From Rubrobacter aplysinae (lineage in GTDB: Bacteria; Actinomycetota; Rubrobacteria; Rubrobacterales; Rubrobacteraceae), in assembly GCF_001029505.1 (NCBI RefSeq), contig NZ_LEKH01000010.1, positions 1 through 64,000 on the forward strand: 64,000 nucleotides of DNA, in the 5' to 3' direction. Every line of letters starts with the position of its first letter. Position 1 is the stretch's first letter. The position numbers and the translations under genes are program-made. Below are positions 44,377 through 52,653 of the stretch, piece by piece. Under the pieces are notes generated by a model. The model was not told the origin of the DNA and made no database searches. It saw only the letters and a list, made by a program, of their open reading frames with translations.

Positions 44377-46707
44377 CTACCGCTCTATCTCGATCATCTC
44401 GAAGAACTCCAGCATGTCGCCCTCTTTGAGGTCGTTGAAGTTCTCGACGCCGATGCCGCACTCGAACTCCTGGCGCACGGAGCGCACGTCGTCCTTGTAC
44501 CGCTTGAGCGAGGAGAGCGTGCCGGTGTAGATCACGGCCCCGTCGCGCACGACGCGCACGCGGTCGTTGCGGTGGATCTCACCGCTCGTCACGTAGCTAC
44601 CCGCGATAACGCCGGCGTTCGGCACCCGGAACAGGGCGCGCACCTCGGCAGTACCGTTATCCTGCTCGGCGATTTCCGGCGCGAGCATGCCCTTCATGGC
44701 GGCCTCGATGTCTTCGAGCGCCTTGTAGATCACGTCGTAGGTTCGGATCTCCACCTTCTCGCGCTCGGCGACCTGCTTTGCCGTGGTCGTCGGCCTTACG
44801 GAGAAACCGATCAGGATCCCGTCGCTGGCCGAAGCCAGCATCACGTCAGAGTCGGTCAGCGCACCCACTCCTGAGCGCACGATGTTGACCCGCACTTCCT
44901 CGGTGGAGAGCTTGGTGAGAGACTCCTTGAGAGCCTCGACCGAGCCCGCGACGTCCGCCTTGATGACCAGGTTCAGGTCCTGGACGCCGCTGTCGCTGAC
45001 AAGCTGCTCCAGCGAGCGGCGCGGACCGGCCTCGGCAAGCTCCTGACGCCTGAGCGCGGCCTCGGCCTGCTCGGCCCTGCCACGGGCCTCCCGCTCGTGC
45101 TCCACGACCTCGAACCGGGTACCCGCCTCCGGAACACCGGAGAGACCCAGTATCTCCACGGGAGACCCCGGCACCGCCTCTTTCACCCGAGCCCCGGTGT
45201 AGTCGAGCATCGCCCTGACCCGCCCGTAAGAGGAGCCCGCGAGCACCACGTCGCCTTTCTGGAGGGTCCCGCGGTTCACGAGCAGTGTCGCAACCGGACC
45301 CCGGCCCGGGTCCCGCTCACCCTCTATGACGTACCCGCTGGCCTCGGCCTTGGGGTTCGCCTTCAGGTCCTCGAGCTCGGCCACGATCAGGAGGTTTTCG
45401 ACGAGGTCTTCTATCCCCTCGCCGGTCTTGGCGGAGACGGCCACGGTCACCGTGTCGCCGCCGTAGGCCTCCGGCACGAGCTCACGCTCGGATAGCTCAC
45501 CGTACACCCTATCCGGGTTGGCGTTCGGGACGTCTATCTTGTTCAGCGCCACCACTATCGGCACGCCGGCGGCCCGGGAGTGCTCTATGGCCTCCTCGGT
45601 CTGGGGCATGATACCGTCGTCGGCGGCGACCACGAGCACGACCACGTCGGTGACCCGCGCGCCACGCGCCCGCATCTCGGTGAACGCCTCGTGGCCCGAC
45701 GTGTCTATGAAGGTGACCCGCTTGCCGTTGCTCTCGGCCTGGTACGCGCCGATGTGCTGCGTGATGCCTCCGGCCTCGCCCTCGGCCACGGCCTCGCGCC
45801 GGATACGGTCCAGGAGCGAGGTCTTGCCGTGGTCCACGTGGCCCATGACGGTAACGACCGGCGGCTTCTCTTCGAGGTCCTCCGGCGAATCCTCGACGAC
45901 CTCCTCGGGCACCGGGTCGGATACGGCCCCGATCTCCACCTCCGCGCCGAGTTCATTCGCCACCAGCTCGATCTCATCCGGCGAGAGAGTCTGGGTGACG
46001 GTCTTCATCTCGCCCAGGGAGAAGAGTATGGAGACGATCCTGGCCGGAGCCACGCCCAGAGCATCCCCGATGTCGGAGACGGTCGCGCCGGGCTCTACCC
46101 GCACGGCGCTCGAAGGGGCTTCCGCAGGCTCCTCCGCCTCCGGCCTCTCGCTCTTGGCGGCGGGCTCCTGCCCCGGGTCCTTCGGGGCTGCGGGGGCCGC
46201 GGCCGCCTTGGGGGACCGGTTGGTGGCGCTGGAGTCTATGACCACCCTGCGCCGCTTGCGGCCCTTGTCTTTCTGGCCTTTCTGGCCGCTCTGGCTTTTC
46301 TGGCCGCTCCCGTCCGACGGCGTCGCGGGCTGCTGCGCCTCCGCGGCGGCCTGCTCCTCGACGGACGCCTCGTTCGGAGACTCTTCCAACTTGCCTACAC
46401 GCTCGGCCTTCTGGGCCTTCTCGGCCTCTTTCTGCTGGGCCGTGGTTCGCCCATTACCGGCGGCGTCCTGCCGGTCCGTGTCGGGCTTTACGGCCTGATG
46501 CACGGTCTCTTCGTCGTCCAGCGTGGTGGCACCGTTCGGCCCATTGTCGGCCGGCTCGCCATCCGTCCCGAACAACCTGGCATAGGTATCGTCCTCGACG
46601 GTGGCGAAGTGGTTCTTCACCTCTATACCGGCATCTTGCAGCCGTCCCATGACCTCTTTGGTACCAAGGGACTGTTCTTTTGCTATCTCGTATACGCGCT
46701 TACTCAT
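44377..46707 (-). CDS. infB: Translation initiation factor IF-2
   Basis: A 776-residue IF-2 that places initiator tRNA on the 30S subunit. An N-terminal IF2_N module ([20 protein letters not shown]) is followed by an acidic/basic linker rich in Ala, Gln and Pro. A second IF2_N-like part comes next, then the G domain with [14 protein letters not shown] (G1), DTSGHEAF (G3) and LNKIDV (G4), and finally the C-terminal domains II-IV. The ATG overlaps the nusA stop by eight bases (ATGAGTAA), so synthesis of the two is linked. No ylxR gene lies between nusA and infB. Confidence 0.98.
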   Translation of the reverse strand: MSKRVYEIAKEQSLGTKEVMGRLQDAGIEVKNHFATVEDDTYARLFGTDGEPADNGPNGATTLDDEETVHQAVKPDTDRQDAAGNGRTTAQQKEAEKAQKAERVGKLEESPNEASVEEQAAAEAQQPATPSDGSGQKSQSGQKGQKDKGRKRRRVVIDSSATNRSPKAAAAPAAPKDPGQEPAAKSERPEAEEPAEAPSSAVRVEPGATVSDIGDALGVAPARIVSILFSLGEMKTVTQTLSPDEIELVANELGAEVEIGAVSDPVPEEVVEDSPEDLEEKPPVVTVMGHVDHGKTSLLDRIRREAVAEGEAGGITQHIGAYQAESNGKRVTFIDTSGHEAFTEMRARGARVTDVVVLVVAADDGIMPQTEEAIEHSRAAGVPIVVALNKIDVPNANPDRVYGELSERELVPEAYGGDTVTVAVSAKTGEGIEDLVENLLIVAELEDLKANPKAEASGYVIEGERDPGRGPVATLLVNRGTLQKGDVVLAGSSYGRVRAMLDYTGARVKEAVPGSPVEILGLSGVPEAGTRFEVVEHEREARGRAEQAEAALRRQELAEAGPRRSLEQLVSDSGVQDLNLVIKADVAGSVEALKESLTKLSTEEVRVNIVRSGVGALTDSDVMLASASDGILIGFSVRPTTTAKQVAEREKVEIRTYDVIYKALEDIEAAMKGMLAPEIAEQDNGTAEVRALFRVPNAGVIAGSYVTSGEIHRNDRVRVVRDGAVIYTGTLSSLKRYKDDVRSVRQEFECGIGVENFNDLKEGDMLEFFEMIEIER

Positions 46708-47836
46708 CCGCTACCCCCTGCGAACCTTCGACCAGGCCCTCAAACTCGACGGCCTGAGCCTGGTGAGAGGGTATACCGCAGAACAGTGAACCGGCCAGCG
46801 CGGTGTTGGCGCAGCGCCGGCCGTTTGATAGGACCGCCCTGCAACGGTGCAGCGCGGAGTCCTCCTCGGGCTCCCAGCCCTCCTCCTCGGTCTCGTAGTC
46901 TGTGGCCTGGCTTTCGGGTTTTATGTCTATCTTCCAGTCGGAGAGCTTGACGGCGAGGCGGGCATTCTGCCCCTCTCTGCCGATGGCGAGCGAGAGCTGA
47001 TCGTCCGGGACGATAACCTCGGCCTGCTGCTCTTCCTCATCCAGGTAGACCTCACGCACCCGAGCCGGTGAGAGCGCCTTGGCTATAAAGCGCGCCGGGT
47101 CCGGGTCCCACTGGATTATGTCTATCTTCTCGTTACGTAGCTCGCTCACGACCGCCCTCACGCGGCTGCCGCGCGGCCCGACGCAGGCTCCGACCGGGTC
47201 TACCCCGGTCTCGTTGGAGTGTACGGCGACCTTCGAGCGCAGCCCCGCCTCGCGGGCCACGGCCTTGACCTCCACGAGCCCGTCGTGGATCTCGGGCACC
47301 TCGAGCTCGAAGAGCCCCTGGAGTAGCCCCTCGTGGCGGCGGCTAACGGTGAGCGACGGCCCGCGGCCGGGCTCCCGGATCTCCAGCAGGTACACCTTTA
47401 TGCGCTGGCCGTTCTCGTAGCGCTCGGTCGGGACCTGCTCGCCCGGAGGCAGCATGGCCTCTACGCGGCCGAGGTCCACCAGCGTCATCCGCCGGTGTGA
47501 CTGCTGCACGATGCCGGTGACGATGGCGCCCATGCGGCCGCCATACTCCTCCATGAGCTGCTCGTTGTGGATCTCGTTCAGCCGCTGGTAGAAGTTCTGG
47601 CGCATGACGTTGGCCAGCATCCGGGTGAGGTCTGGCGGGGTAACGTCCTCGCCGTCTTTCGTCACCACCATGTGGCCGGTCTCGTCGTCTATCGTGACCT
47701 CTGCGCCCTCGACGGCGTCCTCACGGTTCTCGTAAGCCGCCAGCAGCGACTCCTCCAAGACGCTCCGCACCGTCTCGAAGGGTATACCCTTGTCTCGTTC
47801 TATCTCTTGTAGTGCGCCTAGTAACGCTGTGTTCAT
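46700..47836 (-). CDS. nusA: Transcription termination/antitermination factor NusA with C-terminal Cys/His motif
   Basis: A 378-residue NusA that modulates pausing, termination and antitermination. It has the N-terminal RNA-polymerase-binding domain (residues 1-125), S1 (about 130-200, GAIVTGIVQQSHRR), KH1 (DPVGACVGPRGSRVR) and KH2 (LSLAIGREGQNARLAVKL). After residue 310 there is an acidic linker and a short motif with Cys332, Cys342, Cys353 and His358 (HRCRAVLSNGRRC, then LFCGIPSHQ), resembling a minimal zinc-binding knuckle. This tail is not part of ordinary NusA. The start overlaps rimP in ATGA. Confidence 0.96.
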   Translation of the reverse strand: MNTALLGALQEIERDKGIPFETVRSVLEESLLAAYENREDAVEGAEVTIDDETGHMVVTKDGEDVTPPDLTRMLANVMRQNFYQRLNEIHNEQLMEEYGGRMGAIVTGIVQQSHRRMTLVDLGRVEAMLPPGEQVPTERYENGQRIKVYLLEIREPGRGPSLTVSRRHEGLLQGLFELEVPEIHDGLVEVKAVAREAGLRSKVAVHSNETGVDPVGACVGPRGSRVRAVVSELRNEKIDIIQWDPDPARFIAKALSPARVREVYLDEEEQQAEVIVPDDQLSLAIGREGQNARLAVKLSDWKIDIKPESQATDYETEEEGWEPEEDSALHRCRAVLSNGRRCANTALAGSLFCGIPSHQAQAVEFEGLVEGSQGVADE

Positions 47837-48270
47837 GCTTGTATGTCCTCTCTGAGGTAAGCCCGGGTTACGGAGCCGAACGGCAACTCCACTTCCGCTC
47901 CCCCCTCCAAGAGTTTTAGGACGAAGCTCGACTCCCCGGTTCTGTGTATCGTGCCGGTGAAGTTACGCTGTCCGTTTATGGGCTCGCCGACCTTTATCTT
48001 TGCCTCGTGTCCCTCGAAACGCCTGAAGTGATCCGGCTTGGTCAGCGGCCGCTCTATGCCGGGAGAGGAGATCTCGACCGGCCCGTCGAATCCGGCCCCG
48101 TCGAGCGCCGGTCCGACCGTGGAGGCGAGCCGGGAGCAGTACTCGTGGTCCACCTCGCCGCCTTCCCGGTCGACGAGCAGCGTCAACGCGGGACCCCCGG
48201 AGAAACGAGCCTCTACGAGCTCCGCCTCCTCGGGCAACGACTCTTCGACGACCTGAGCCAGCCTCTCCAA
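47833..48270 (-). CDS. rimP: Ribosome maturation factor RimP
   Basis: A 145-residue RimP for 30S maturation. Seen in AELVEARFSGGPALTLLVD, EVDHEYCSRLASTVGPAL, VEISSPGIERPLTKPDHF and the C-terminal Sm-like strand set. The start is TTG at 48270, with an AGGTGAGAAGG about 10 bases upstream. It is the first gene of the long translation operon; the leader carries a promoter and a terminator-like hairpin. Confidence 0.92.
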   Translation of the reverse strand: MERLAQVVEESLPEEAELVEARFSGGPALTLLVDREGGEVDHEYCSRLASTVGPALDGAGFDGPVEISSPGIERPLTKPDHFRRFEGHEAKIKVGEPINGQRNFTGTIHRTGESSFVLKLLEGGAEVELPFGSVTRAYLREDIQA

Positions 48271-48351
48271 CCGTGCCGTACCTTCTCACCTCGCTTTTCG
48301 GGATCTTCGTGATCCGCTTTGATCCGCTTCTAACCACCGTTTTCAGACGTT

Positions 48352-48381
48352 AAAAAAGCAACGGGTCCGAAGACCCCTTGC
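48352..48381 (-). terminator. Intrinsic terminator/attenuator in the rimP-nusA-infB leader
   Basis: On the minus strand GCAAGGGGTC-TTCG-GACCCGTTGC forms a 10-bp stem with one mismatch, capped by a stable UUCG tetraloop and followed directly by six T's. It stands 82 bases before the rimP start and about 10 bases after the predicted start of transcription from the promoter at 48398-48425. It could end the ispG operon, attenuate the rimP operon, or do both. Confidence 0.85.
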
Positions 48382-48397
48382 TCCGTCCAACGCTTAG

Positions 48398-48425
48398 ATT
48401 ATACAGCAGCGGCACCCAGTTACAA
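48398..48425 (-). promoter_or_regulatory. Promoter of the rimP-nusA-infB operon
   Basis: TTGTAA (48420-48425) and a perfect TATAAT (48398-48403) are 16 bases apart on the minus strand, with a TG element just before the -10 box. Transcription would start near 48391 and run directly into the terminator hairpin at 48381-48352. Confidence 0.72.
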
Positions 48426-48503
48426 TGAGGCGGGACACTACAGAGCGCACGGCCCGAAGCTACGTCATAGCCGGTTCGCCCGCTACCGTTATCCCCCTAG
48501 GGG

Positions 48504-48617
48504 CTACTTCCAGCCGTCCTTCTCTATCTCCTCGAAGAGGGCGTCGAAGACCTCGTCGGGCTTTACCTTGCGGAGTTCCTGGCCCTTGGTGAATATGAGG
48601 CCGTAGTCTTTGCCGCC
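48504..48617 (-). pseudogene. Orphan 3' fragment of ispG
   Basis: This stretch encodes the last 37 codons and stop of an IspG protein (GKDYGLIFTKGQELRKVK then PDEVFDALFEEIEKDGWK). There is no upstream gene body: the frame is cut off at 48617, two bases from the stop of the DUF2283 gene. It is 108 of 113 bases identical to the end of the intact ispG at 49123-49235. It is likely the original ispG terminus, displaced by an insertion, or a duplicate left by recombination. Confidence 0.88.
48505..48617. repeat. Direct repeat, copy A (ispG 3' end)
   Basis: One of two 113-bp direct repeats, ungapped, with five mismatches (about 96% identity) and a period of 618 bp. The two copies bracket the DUF4258/DUF2283 gene pair exactly. 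Confidence 0.93.
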
Positions 48618-48619
48618 AG

Positions 48620-48856
48620 CTAGGCGGGGCTCAAGAACGAATCCGCGCCGGTCACCTTCTCCGGCACGTTAAGGGTGCCGTGCCTCTTCATCCACTCATC
48701 GAAGGCCGCGAGCGCGACGAACTCCAGACCTAGGGGATGATCCTCCGCGTCCAGGTCGGCGTAGACGCCTTCTTCCAACTCTATAGTTCGGCTCACCCGG
48801 CCATCATCGAGCCTTATATACAGTGCATCGGCCTCGTTATCGAACTCGAACCTCAC
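48620..48856 (-). CDS. DUF2283 protein, probable antitoxin partner
   Basis: A 78-residue DUF2283 protein, recognised from FEFDNEADALYIRLDDGRV and EEGVYADLDAEDHPLGLEFV, split here. Members are found beside DUF4258 or RelE-like proteins and are regarded as putative antitoxins. The start overlaps the end of the DUF4258 gene by 20 bases. The stop lies two bases from the ispG fragment. A role is inferred from pairing only. Confidence 0.8.
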   Translation of the reverse strand: MRFEFDNEADALYIRLDDGRVSRTIELEEGVYADLDAEDHPLGLEFVALAAFDEWMKRHGTLNVPEKVTGADSFLSPA

Positions 48857-49103
48857 GAGCCTGACCTTCCTCCAAGTCTATTGCACTAACAATTCTAGCA
48901 TCGGTTTCAGTCTCAAGGGTGTCTACGAAGACTATACGTAGGAGCCTTCCACCTTCAAACACGTCCTCTGAGACTCGTTTGCCGTAACTCGGGTAGGTGA
49001 GATCGGGGTTATTCAGCACACGTAGAACGTCCGATTCCTGAACACCCCGCTCCTCCATCCGTATCAGCGCATGGCGAGTGTAGCTCAGCCGCTCATACGC
49101 CAC
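48837..49103 (-). CDS. DUF4258 protein, probable toxin partner
   Basis: An 88-residue DUF4258 protein with YTRHALIRMEERGVQESDVL and a beta-rich C-terminal half (RLLRIVFVD, DARIVSAIDLEEGQ). The His-x4-Arg-Met-x2-Arg pattern is typical, and the fold is thought to resemble RelE/ParE toxins. The start is GTG at 49103, 18 bases after the ispG stop, with AGAGG about ten bases upstream. The order, toxin-like gene first then the antitoxin-like gene with overlap, is unlike most type II systems, where the antitoxin leads. Toxicity is not established. Confidence 0.78.
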   Translation of the reverse strand: MAYERLSYTRHALIRMEERGVQESDVLRVLNNPDLTYPSYGKRVSEDVFEGGRLLRIVFVDTLETETDARIVSAIDLEEGQAREVRVR

Positions 49104-49121
49104 GGCTAAGGGGCCTCTGGC

Positions 49122-50195
49122 TTACTTCCAGCCGTCCTTCTCTATCTCCTCGAAGAGGGCGTCGAAGACCTCATCGCGCTTTACCTTGCGCAGTTCCTGG
49201 CCCTTGGTGAATATGAGGCCGTCGTCCTTGCCGCCGGCAACGCCGTAGTCCGCGTCCCGGGCCTCGCCGGGACCGTTCACGATGCAGCCCATCACGGCGA
49301 CGGTGAAGTGATCCTCGTAGTGCTTGAGCTTCTCCTCGACCTGCGCTGCGACGCCTATTACGTCGAAGCCCAAGGTGCGGGCGCAGGAGGGGCAAGCTAT
49401 GACGTTCGGGCCCCGGTGCCGGAGGTCGAGCGCGCCCAGAATCTGGTACGCGACCGGTATCTCCTCGACCGGGTCCTCGGCGAGCGAGATGCGGATGGTA
49501 TCCCCGATACCGTAGGGCAGGAGCTGACCCAGGGCCGCCGAGCTCTTTATAGCGCCGGGCAGCTTGGTGCCGGCCTCCGTGACGCCGAGGTGGAGCGGGG
49601 CGTCCGAGTGCTCGCGGAAGCGGCGGTTGGCCTCGACCATCTCCGGGACGTGGCTGGCCTTCAGCGAAACCTTGAATTCGTAGAAGCCCATCTCCTCGGC
49701 GATCTCGACCTTGTGGAGCGCGCTGGTTACCAGCGCCTCCTCCTTGGGTAGATCCCAGTACCGCTTCTCGACCGAGCCGGAGTTGACCCCGATGCGCATC
49801 GCCGTACCGGTCTCCTGACACTTCTCTATGACCTGGCGGTAGCGGTCGTCCTTGCCGATGTTACCGGGGTTTATGCGCACGCAGGCCGCGCCCGCGTCGG
49901 CCGCGCCGAGGGCCATCCGGTAGTCGAAGTGGATGTCGGCTATCAGGGGGACCGGGGAGCGGTGTACGATCTCCCGGAAGCCTTCGAGCGCCTTGGAACC
50001 GTTTACCGAGACGCGCACAAGCTCGGCCCCGGCGGAGTTCATGTCGTAGATCTGCTGCACCGTGGCCTCTACGTCGTTGGTCATGGTGTTTGTCATGGTC
50101 TGCACCGCGACCTGCGCGCCACCCCCGATGGGCACTCCGCCGACCGAGATCTGACGGCTCGTTACCGGCCTCTCGCGTACCGCTGTCTCAGACAT
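49122..50195 (-). CDS. ispG: 4-hydroxy-3-methylbut-2-enyl-diphosphate synthase IspG
   Basis: A 357-residue iron-sulfur enzyme of the MEP isoprenoid pathway. It has a TIM-barrel N-terminal part (QTMTNTMTNDVEATVQQI, ADIHFDYRMAL, RINPGNIG) and a [4Fe-4S] part with CPSCAR and GCIVNGPGEA. The last 37 codons are duplicated 618 bp downstream. Dxr lies two genes upstream on the same run, so two MEP-pathway enzymes are encoded together. The start ATG is preceded by GGAGAGAG. Confidence 0.97.
   Translation of the reverse strand: MSETAVRERPVTSRQISVGGVPIGGGAQVAVQTMTNTMTNDVEATVQQIYDMNSAGAELVRVSVNGSKALEGFREIVHRSPVPLIADIHFDYRMALGAADAGAACVRINPGNIGKDDRYRQVIEKCQETGTAMRIGVNSGSVEKRYWDLPKEEALVTSALHKVEIAEEMGFYEFKVSLKASHVPEMVEANRRFREHSDAPLHLGVTEAGTKLPGAIKSSAALGQLLPYGIGDTIRISLAEDPVEEIPVAYQILGALDLRHRGPNVIACPSCARTLGFDVIGVAAQVEEKLKHYEDHFTVAVMGCIVNGPGEARDADYGVAGGKDDGLIFTKGQELRKVKRDEVFDALFEEIEKDGWK
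49123..49235. repeat. Direct repeat, copy B (3' end of intact ispG)
   Basis: The copy that forms the end of the intact gene. It differs from copy A by five substitutions; two change residues (Asp to Tyr and Arg to Pro in copy A). Confidence 0.93.
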
Positions 50196-50227
50196 CTCTC
50201 TCCTCGAATGCGCTTATCAGGGGGTTT

Positions 50228-51427
50228 CTACTGCGGAATGAACGGCTGTCCCGTAATAATTTTACTAATATCCGCGTAGGTTGCGAACAAGAACAACGTC
50301 ACGAACAGCATCAGCCCGACCGTGGCGACCTTGTTCATCGTCTCCTCGGTTATGGGCTTGCCTCTGAGCTTCTCCGCGGCTATGAACAGCAGATGCCCGC
50401 CGTCGAGCGGCAGTACGGGTAGCAGGTTCATTATTCCCAGAACGATGCTGATTATCCCGAGGAACGTTAGCGCGTTGAGGGTTCCGATGGAGATCACCTC
50501 GCTGCCGACCGCCGTAATCCCCACGGGGCCGTTGATGTTATTGAAGAAGTCGAGCTGGCCCGTGGCAAGCTGATACAGCCCGTTGAGGTAGGTGACTATG
50601 AAGTCGCCGGTCATCTGGGTGCCCTGCCAGAGTGCGACAAACGGGGAATGACTGACCTCGGTGGCGGTGGGCCTTATGCCGACTAGCGCCTCGTCCGAGG
50701 CCTTGGAGACGGCTCCGAGCTCTCCGGTAACGGTGTTACGCTCGCCGGCGCGCACGTATGTCAGGGAAACCTCTTCGCCGGCGCTCCGGGAGCTCAGGGC
50801 CTCGTTGAACCCCTCCCAGTTCTGGAAGCTCTGGCCGTCAAGAGCAACGACGCGGTCCTGTTTCTCCAGCCCGACCTCTTCGGCCATCGTGCCCGCCTGT
50901 ACCTGGCTTACTTCTGGCTCGATCTGCGTGGGCACGCCCTGAATGGCCTGCAGGCCCGAGAAAAGTAACAACGCGAAAAGCAGGTTCACGCCGGGCCCGG
51001 CGAAGATGATCAAGGCTCGCTTCCACCCGGCCTTCGCATAGTAGGTGTCCGGGGCAGGCTCCGCGTCCCCCCCGTCCCTCTCCGGTTCCGGCGGCACGAA
51101 GTCTTCCTCACCCTCCAGCCACGTCATGCTCCCGGAGTGGGCCTCCTGGGAGCCGGCCTTCCGGGAACGGGCCTCCTCGAAACGCGAGTCCCGACGGTCA
51201 CTCGGAACCTCGCTATCTCCCATCCCGGCTATCTTGGCAAAGCCTCCCAGGAGTATTAGGCGAAAAGAGTAGGTGGTCTTGCCGAGCTTTTTCTGCACCA
51301 GCGGGGGGCCGAAGCCGATTGCGAACTCCGGGACGCGGACGCCGAAGGCTTTGGCGACGAGCATGTGGCCCATCTCGTGGATGAAGATCAAGAATATAAG
51401 GCCCAGAATGGCTACGACTATGGTCAT
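50228..51427 (-). CDS. rseP: Site-2 protease RseP (M50 family)
   Basis: A 399-residue intramembrane zinc protease. The first helix has FIHEMGHMLVAKAFGVRV (HExxH), later sequence contains AGPGVNLLFALLL, a PDZ domain (about 200-270) and the LPVLPLDGGHLLF motif with the third zinc ligand. A charged insert of about 60 residues (about 78-135) between the HExxH helix and the next helix is longer than usual. The start overlaps the dxr stop in ATGA. The order dxr-rseP-ispG is common. Confidence 0.95.
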   Translation of the reverse strand: MTIVVAILGLIFLIFIHEMGHMLVAKAFGVRVPEFAIGFGPPLVQKKLGKTTYSFRLILLGGFAKIAGMGDSEVPSDRRDSRFEEARSRKAGSQEAHSGSMTWLEGEEDFVPPEPERDGGDAEPAPDTYYAKAGWKRALIIFAGPGVNLLFALLLFSGLQAIQGVPTQIEPEVSQVQAGTMAEEVGLEKQDRVVALDGQSFQNWEGFNEALSSRSAGEEVSLTYVRAGERNTVTGELGAVSKASDEALVGIRPTATEVSHSPFVALWQGTQMTGDFIVTYLNGLYQLATGQLDFFNNINGPVGITAVGSEVISIGTLNALTFLGIISIVLGIMNLLPVLPLDGGHLLFIAAEKLRGKPITEETMNKVATVGLMLFVTLFLFATYADISKIITGQPFIPQ

Positions 51428-52653
51428 CGGCGCGCCTCTCCGCGGCTCTCGCGCAGCGGGGTGCTTTCGAGCGCGGCCTCGCGGGCGCGGCGGTCTATCT
51501 CGTTTACCGCCTGCAGGCTCTTCAGGTTGTCCGCGCTACCAAAGTTCGGCACCCGCTCAAGTACCTCCTCGATCACGTCCGCTATCTCGGGGAATTCTAA
51601 CGCGCCGTCCAGGAACCTCTCCACGGCGACCTCGTTGGCGGCGTTCAGGGCGACCGGGTAGGCTCCGCCGGCCTTTCCGGCCTCGACCGCGAGCGGCAGG
51701 CACCGGAACACGTCGCTGCGGGGCTCGGCGAAGGTCCAGGTCGCCTCGAAAGAGACCGGCTCCGCGCCAACGTCCGCCCGCTCCGGGTAGAGCATGCCGT
51801 AGGAGATCGGGAGCCTCATATCCGGCTGGGCGGCGTGGAGAACCGCCGAGCCGTCCTCGAATACGACGCCGCCATGGACCACGGACTGCCGGTGTACGAC
51901 GACCTTCACCCTATCGTACGGCACGCCGAAGAGGTGATGGGCCTCCATTACCTCCAGGCCCTTGTTCATCATCGTCGCCGAGTCTATGGTCACCTTGCGG
52001 CCCATCTCCCAGGTCGGGTGCTTGAGGGCATCTTCCGGCCCCGCGTGGTTCAGCCTCTCCTGGGGCGTCTCGAAGAACGGGCCGCCGGAGGCGGTCAGCA
52101 GGATCTGGCTCACCTCCCTCTCGTGCGTCCCGTGCAGGCACTGAAAGATGGCGGAGTGCTCGGAGTCCACGGGGATCAGACGGCTCTCAGGGCTCCCGGC
52201 GGGGCCTCCCGCGAGCTCCATGACCCACTCCCCGGCGGCGACGAGCGACTCCTTGTTGGCAAGCGCCACCGTATTCCCGCTCTCAAGGGCTTCCACGGTG
52301 GCGGCGAGCCCGGCGAAGCCGACGATGCCGTTCAGGACCACGTCCACGTCCAGGCTGGCGAGGCGCACCGCGGAGCCGGGTCCGAGGGCGGCGCGGTAGC
52401 TCATGGCATCGAGGTCCGAAGGCGAGCCCTTTTCGAGCGCGACGTACTGCGGGGAGAACTCCTCGGCCTGGGAGCGCAACAGCTCTGCGTTGGAGTGTGC
52501 GGCGAGCGCGACCACCTCGAAAAGGTCAGGGTGGGTCCGGATCACATCCAGCGCCTGCCGGCCTATGGAACCAGTCGAGCCGAGTATGGCGACGCGGCGC
52601 TTCAGCTTGCCACCGGATCTGTCTCGTGTAGGTAGGGAAGATAGCTCATACAA
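51424..52653 (-). CDS. dxr: 1-deoxy-D-xylulose 5-phosphate reductoisomerase
   Basis: A 409-residue NADPH-dependent enzyme, the committed step of the MEP pathway. Seen in RVAILGSTGSIGRQALDVI, ALANKESLVAAGEWVM, PVDSEHSAIFQCL, SGGPF and MGRKVTIDSATMMNKGLEVMEA, read in blocks. The start appears to be TTG at 52653, overlapping the cdsA stop by eight bases with no clear ribosome site, so coupling to cdsA is likely. A few N-terminal residues before GKLKRR are non-conserved. Confidence 0.95.
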   Translation of the reverse strand: MYELSSLPTRDRSGGKLKRRVAILGSTGSIGRQALDVIRTHPDLFEVVALAAHSNAELLRSQAEEFSPQYVALEKGSPSDLDAMSYRAALGPGSAVRLASLDVDVVLNGIVGFAGLAATVEALESGNTVALANKESLVAAGEWVMELAGGPAGSPESRLIPVDSEHSAIFQCLHGTHEREVSQILLTASGGPFFETPQERLNHAGPEDALKHPTWEMGRKVTIDSATMMNKGLEVMEAHHLFGVPYDRVKVVVHRQSVVHGGVVFEDGSAVLHAAQPDMRLPISYGMLYPERADVGAEPVSFEATWTFAEPRSDVFRCLPLAVEAGKAGGAYPVALNAANEVAVERFLDGALEFPEIADVIEEVLERVPNFGSADNLKSLQAVNEIDRRAREAALESTPLRESRGEARR

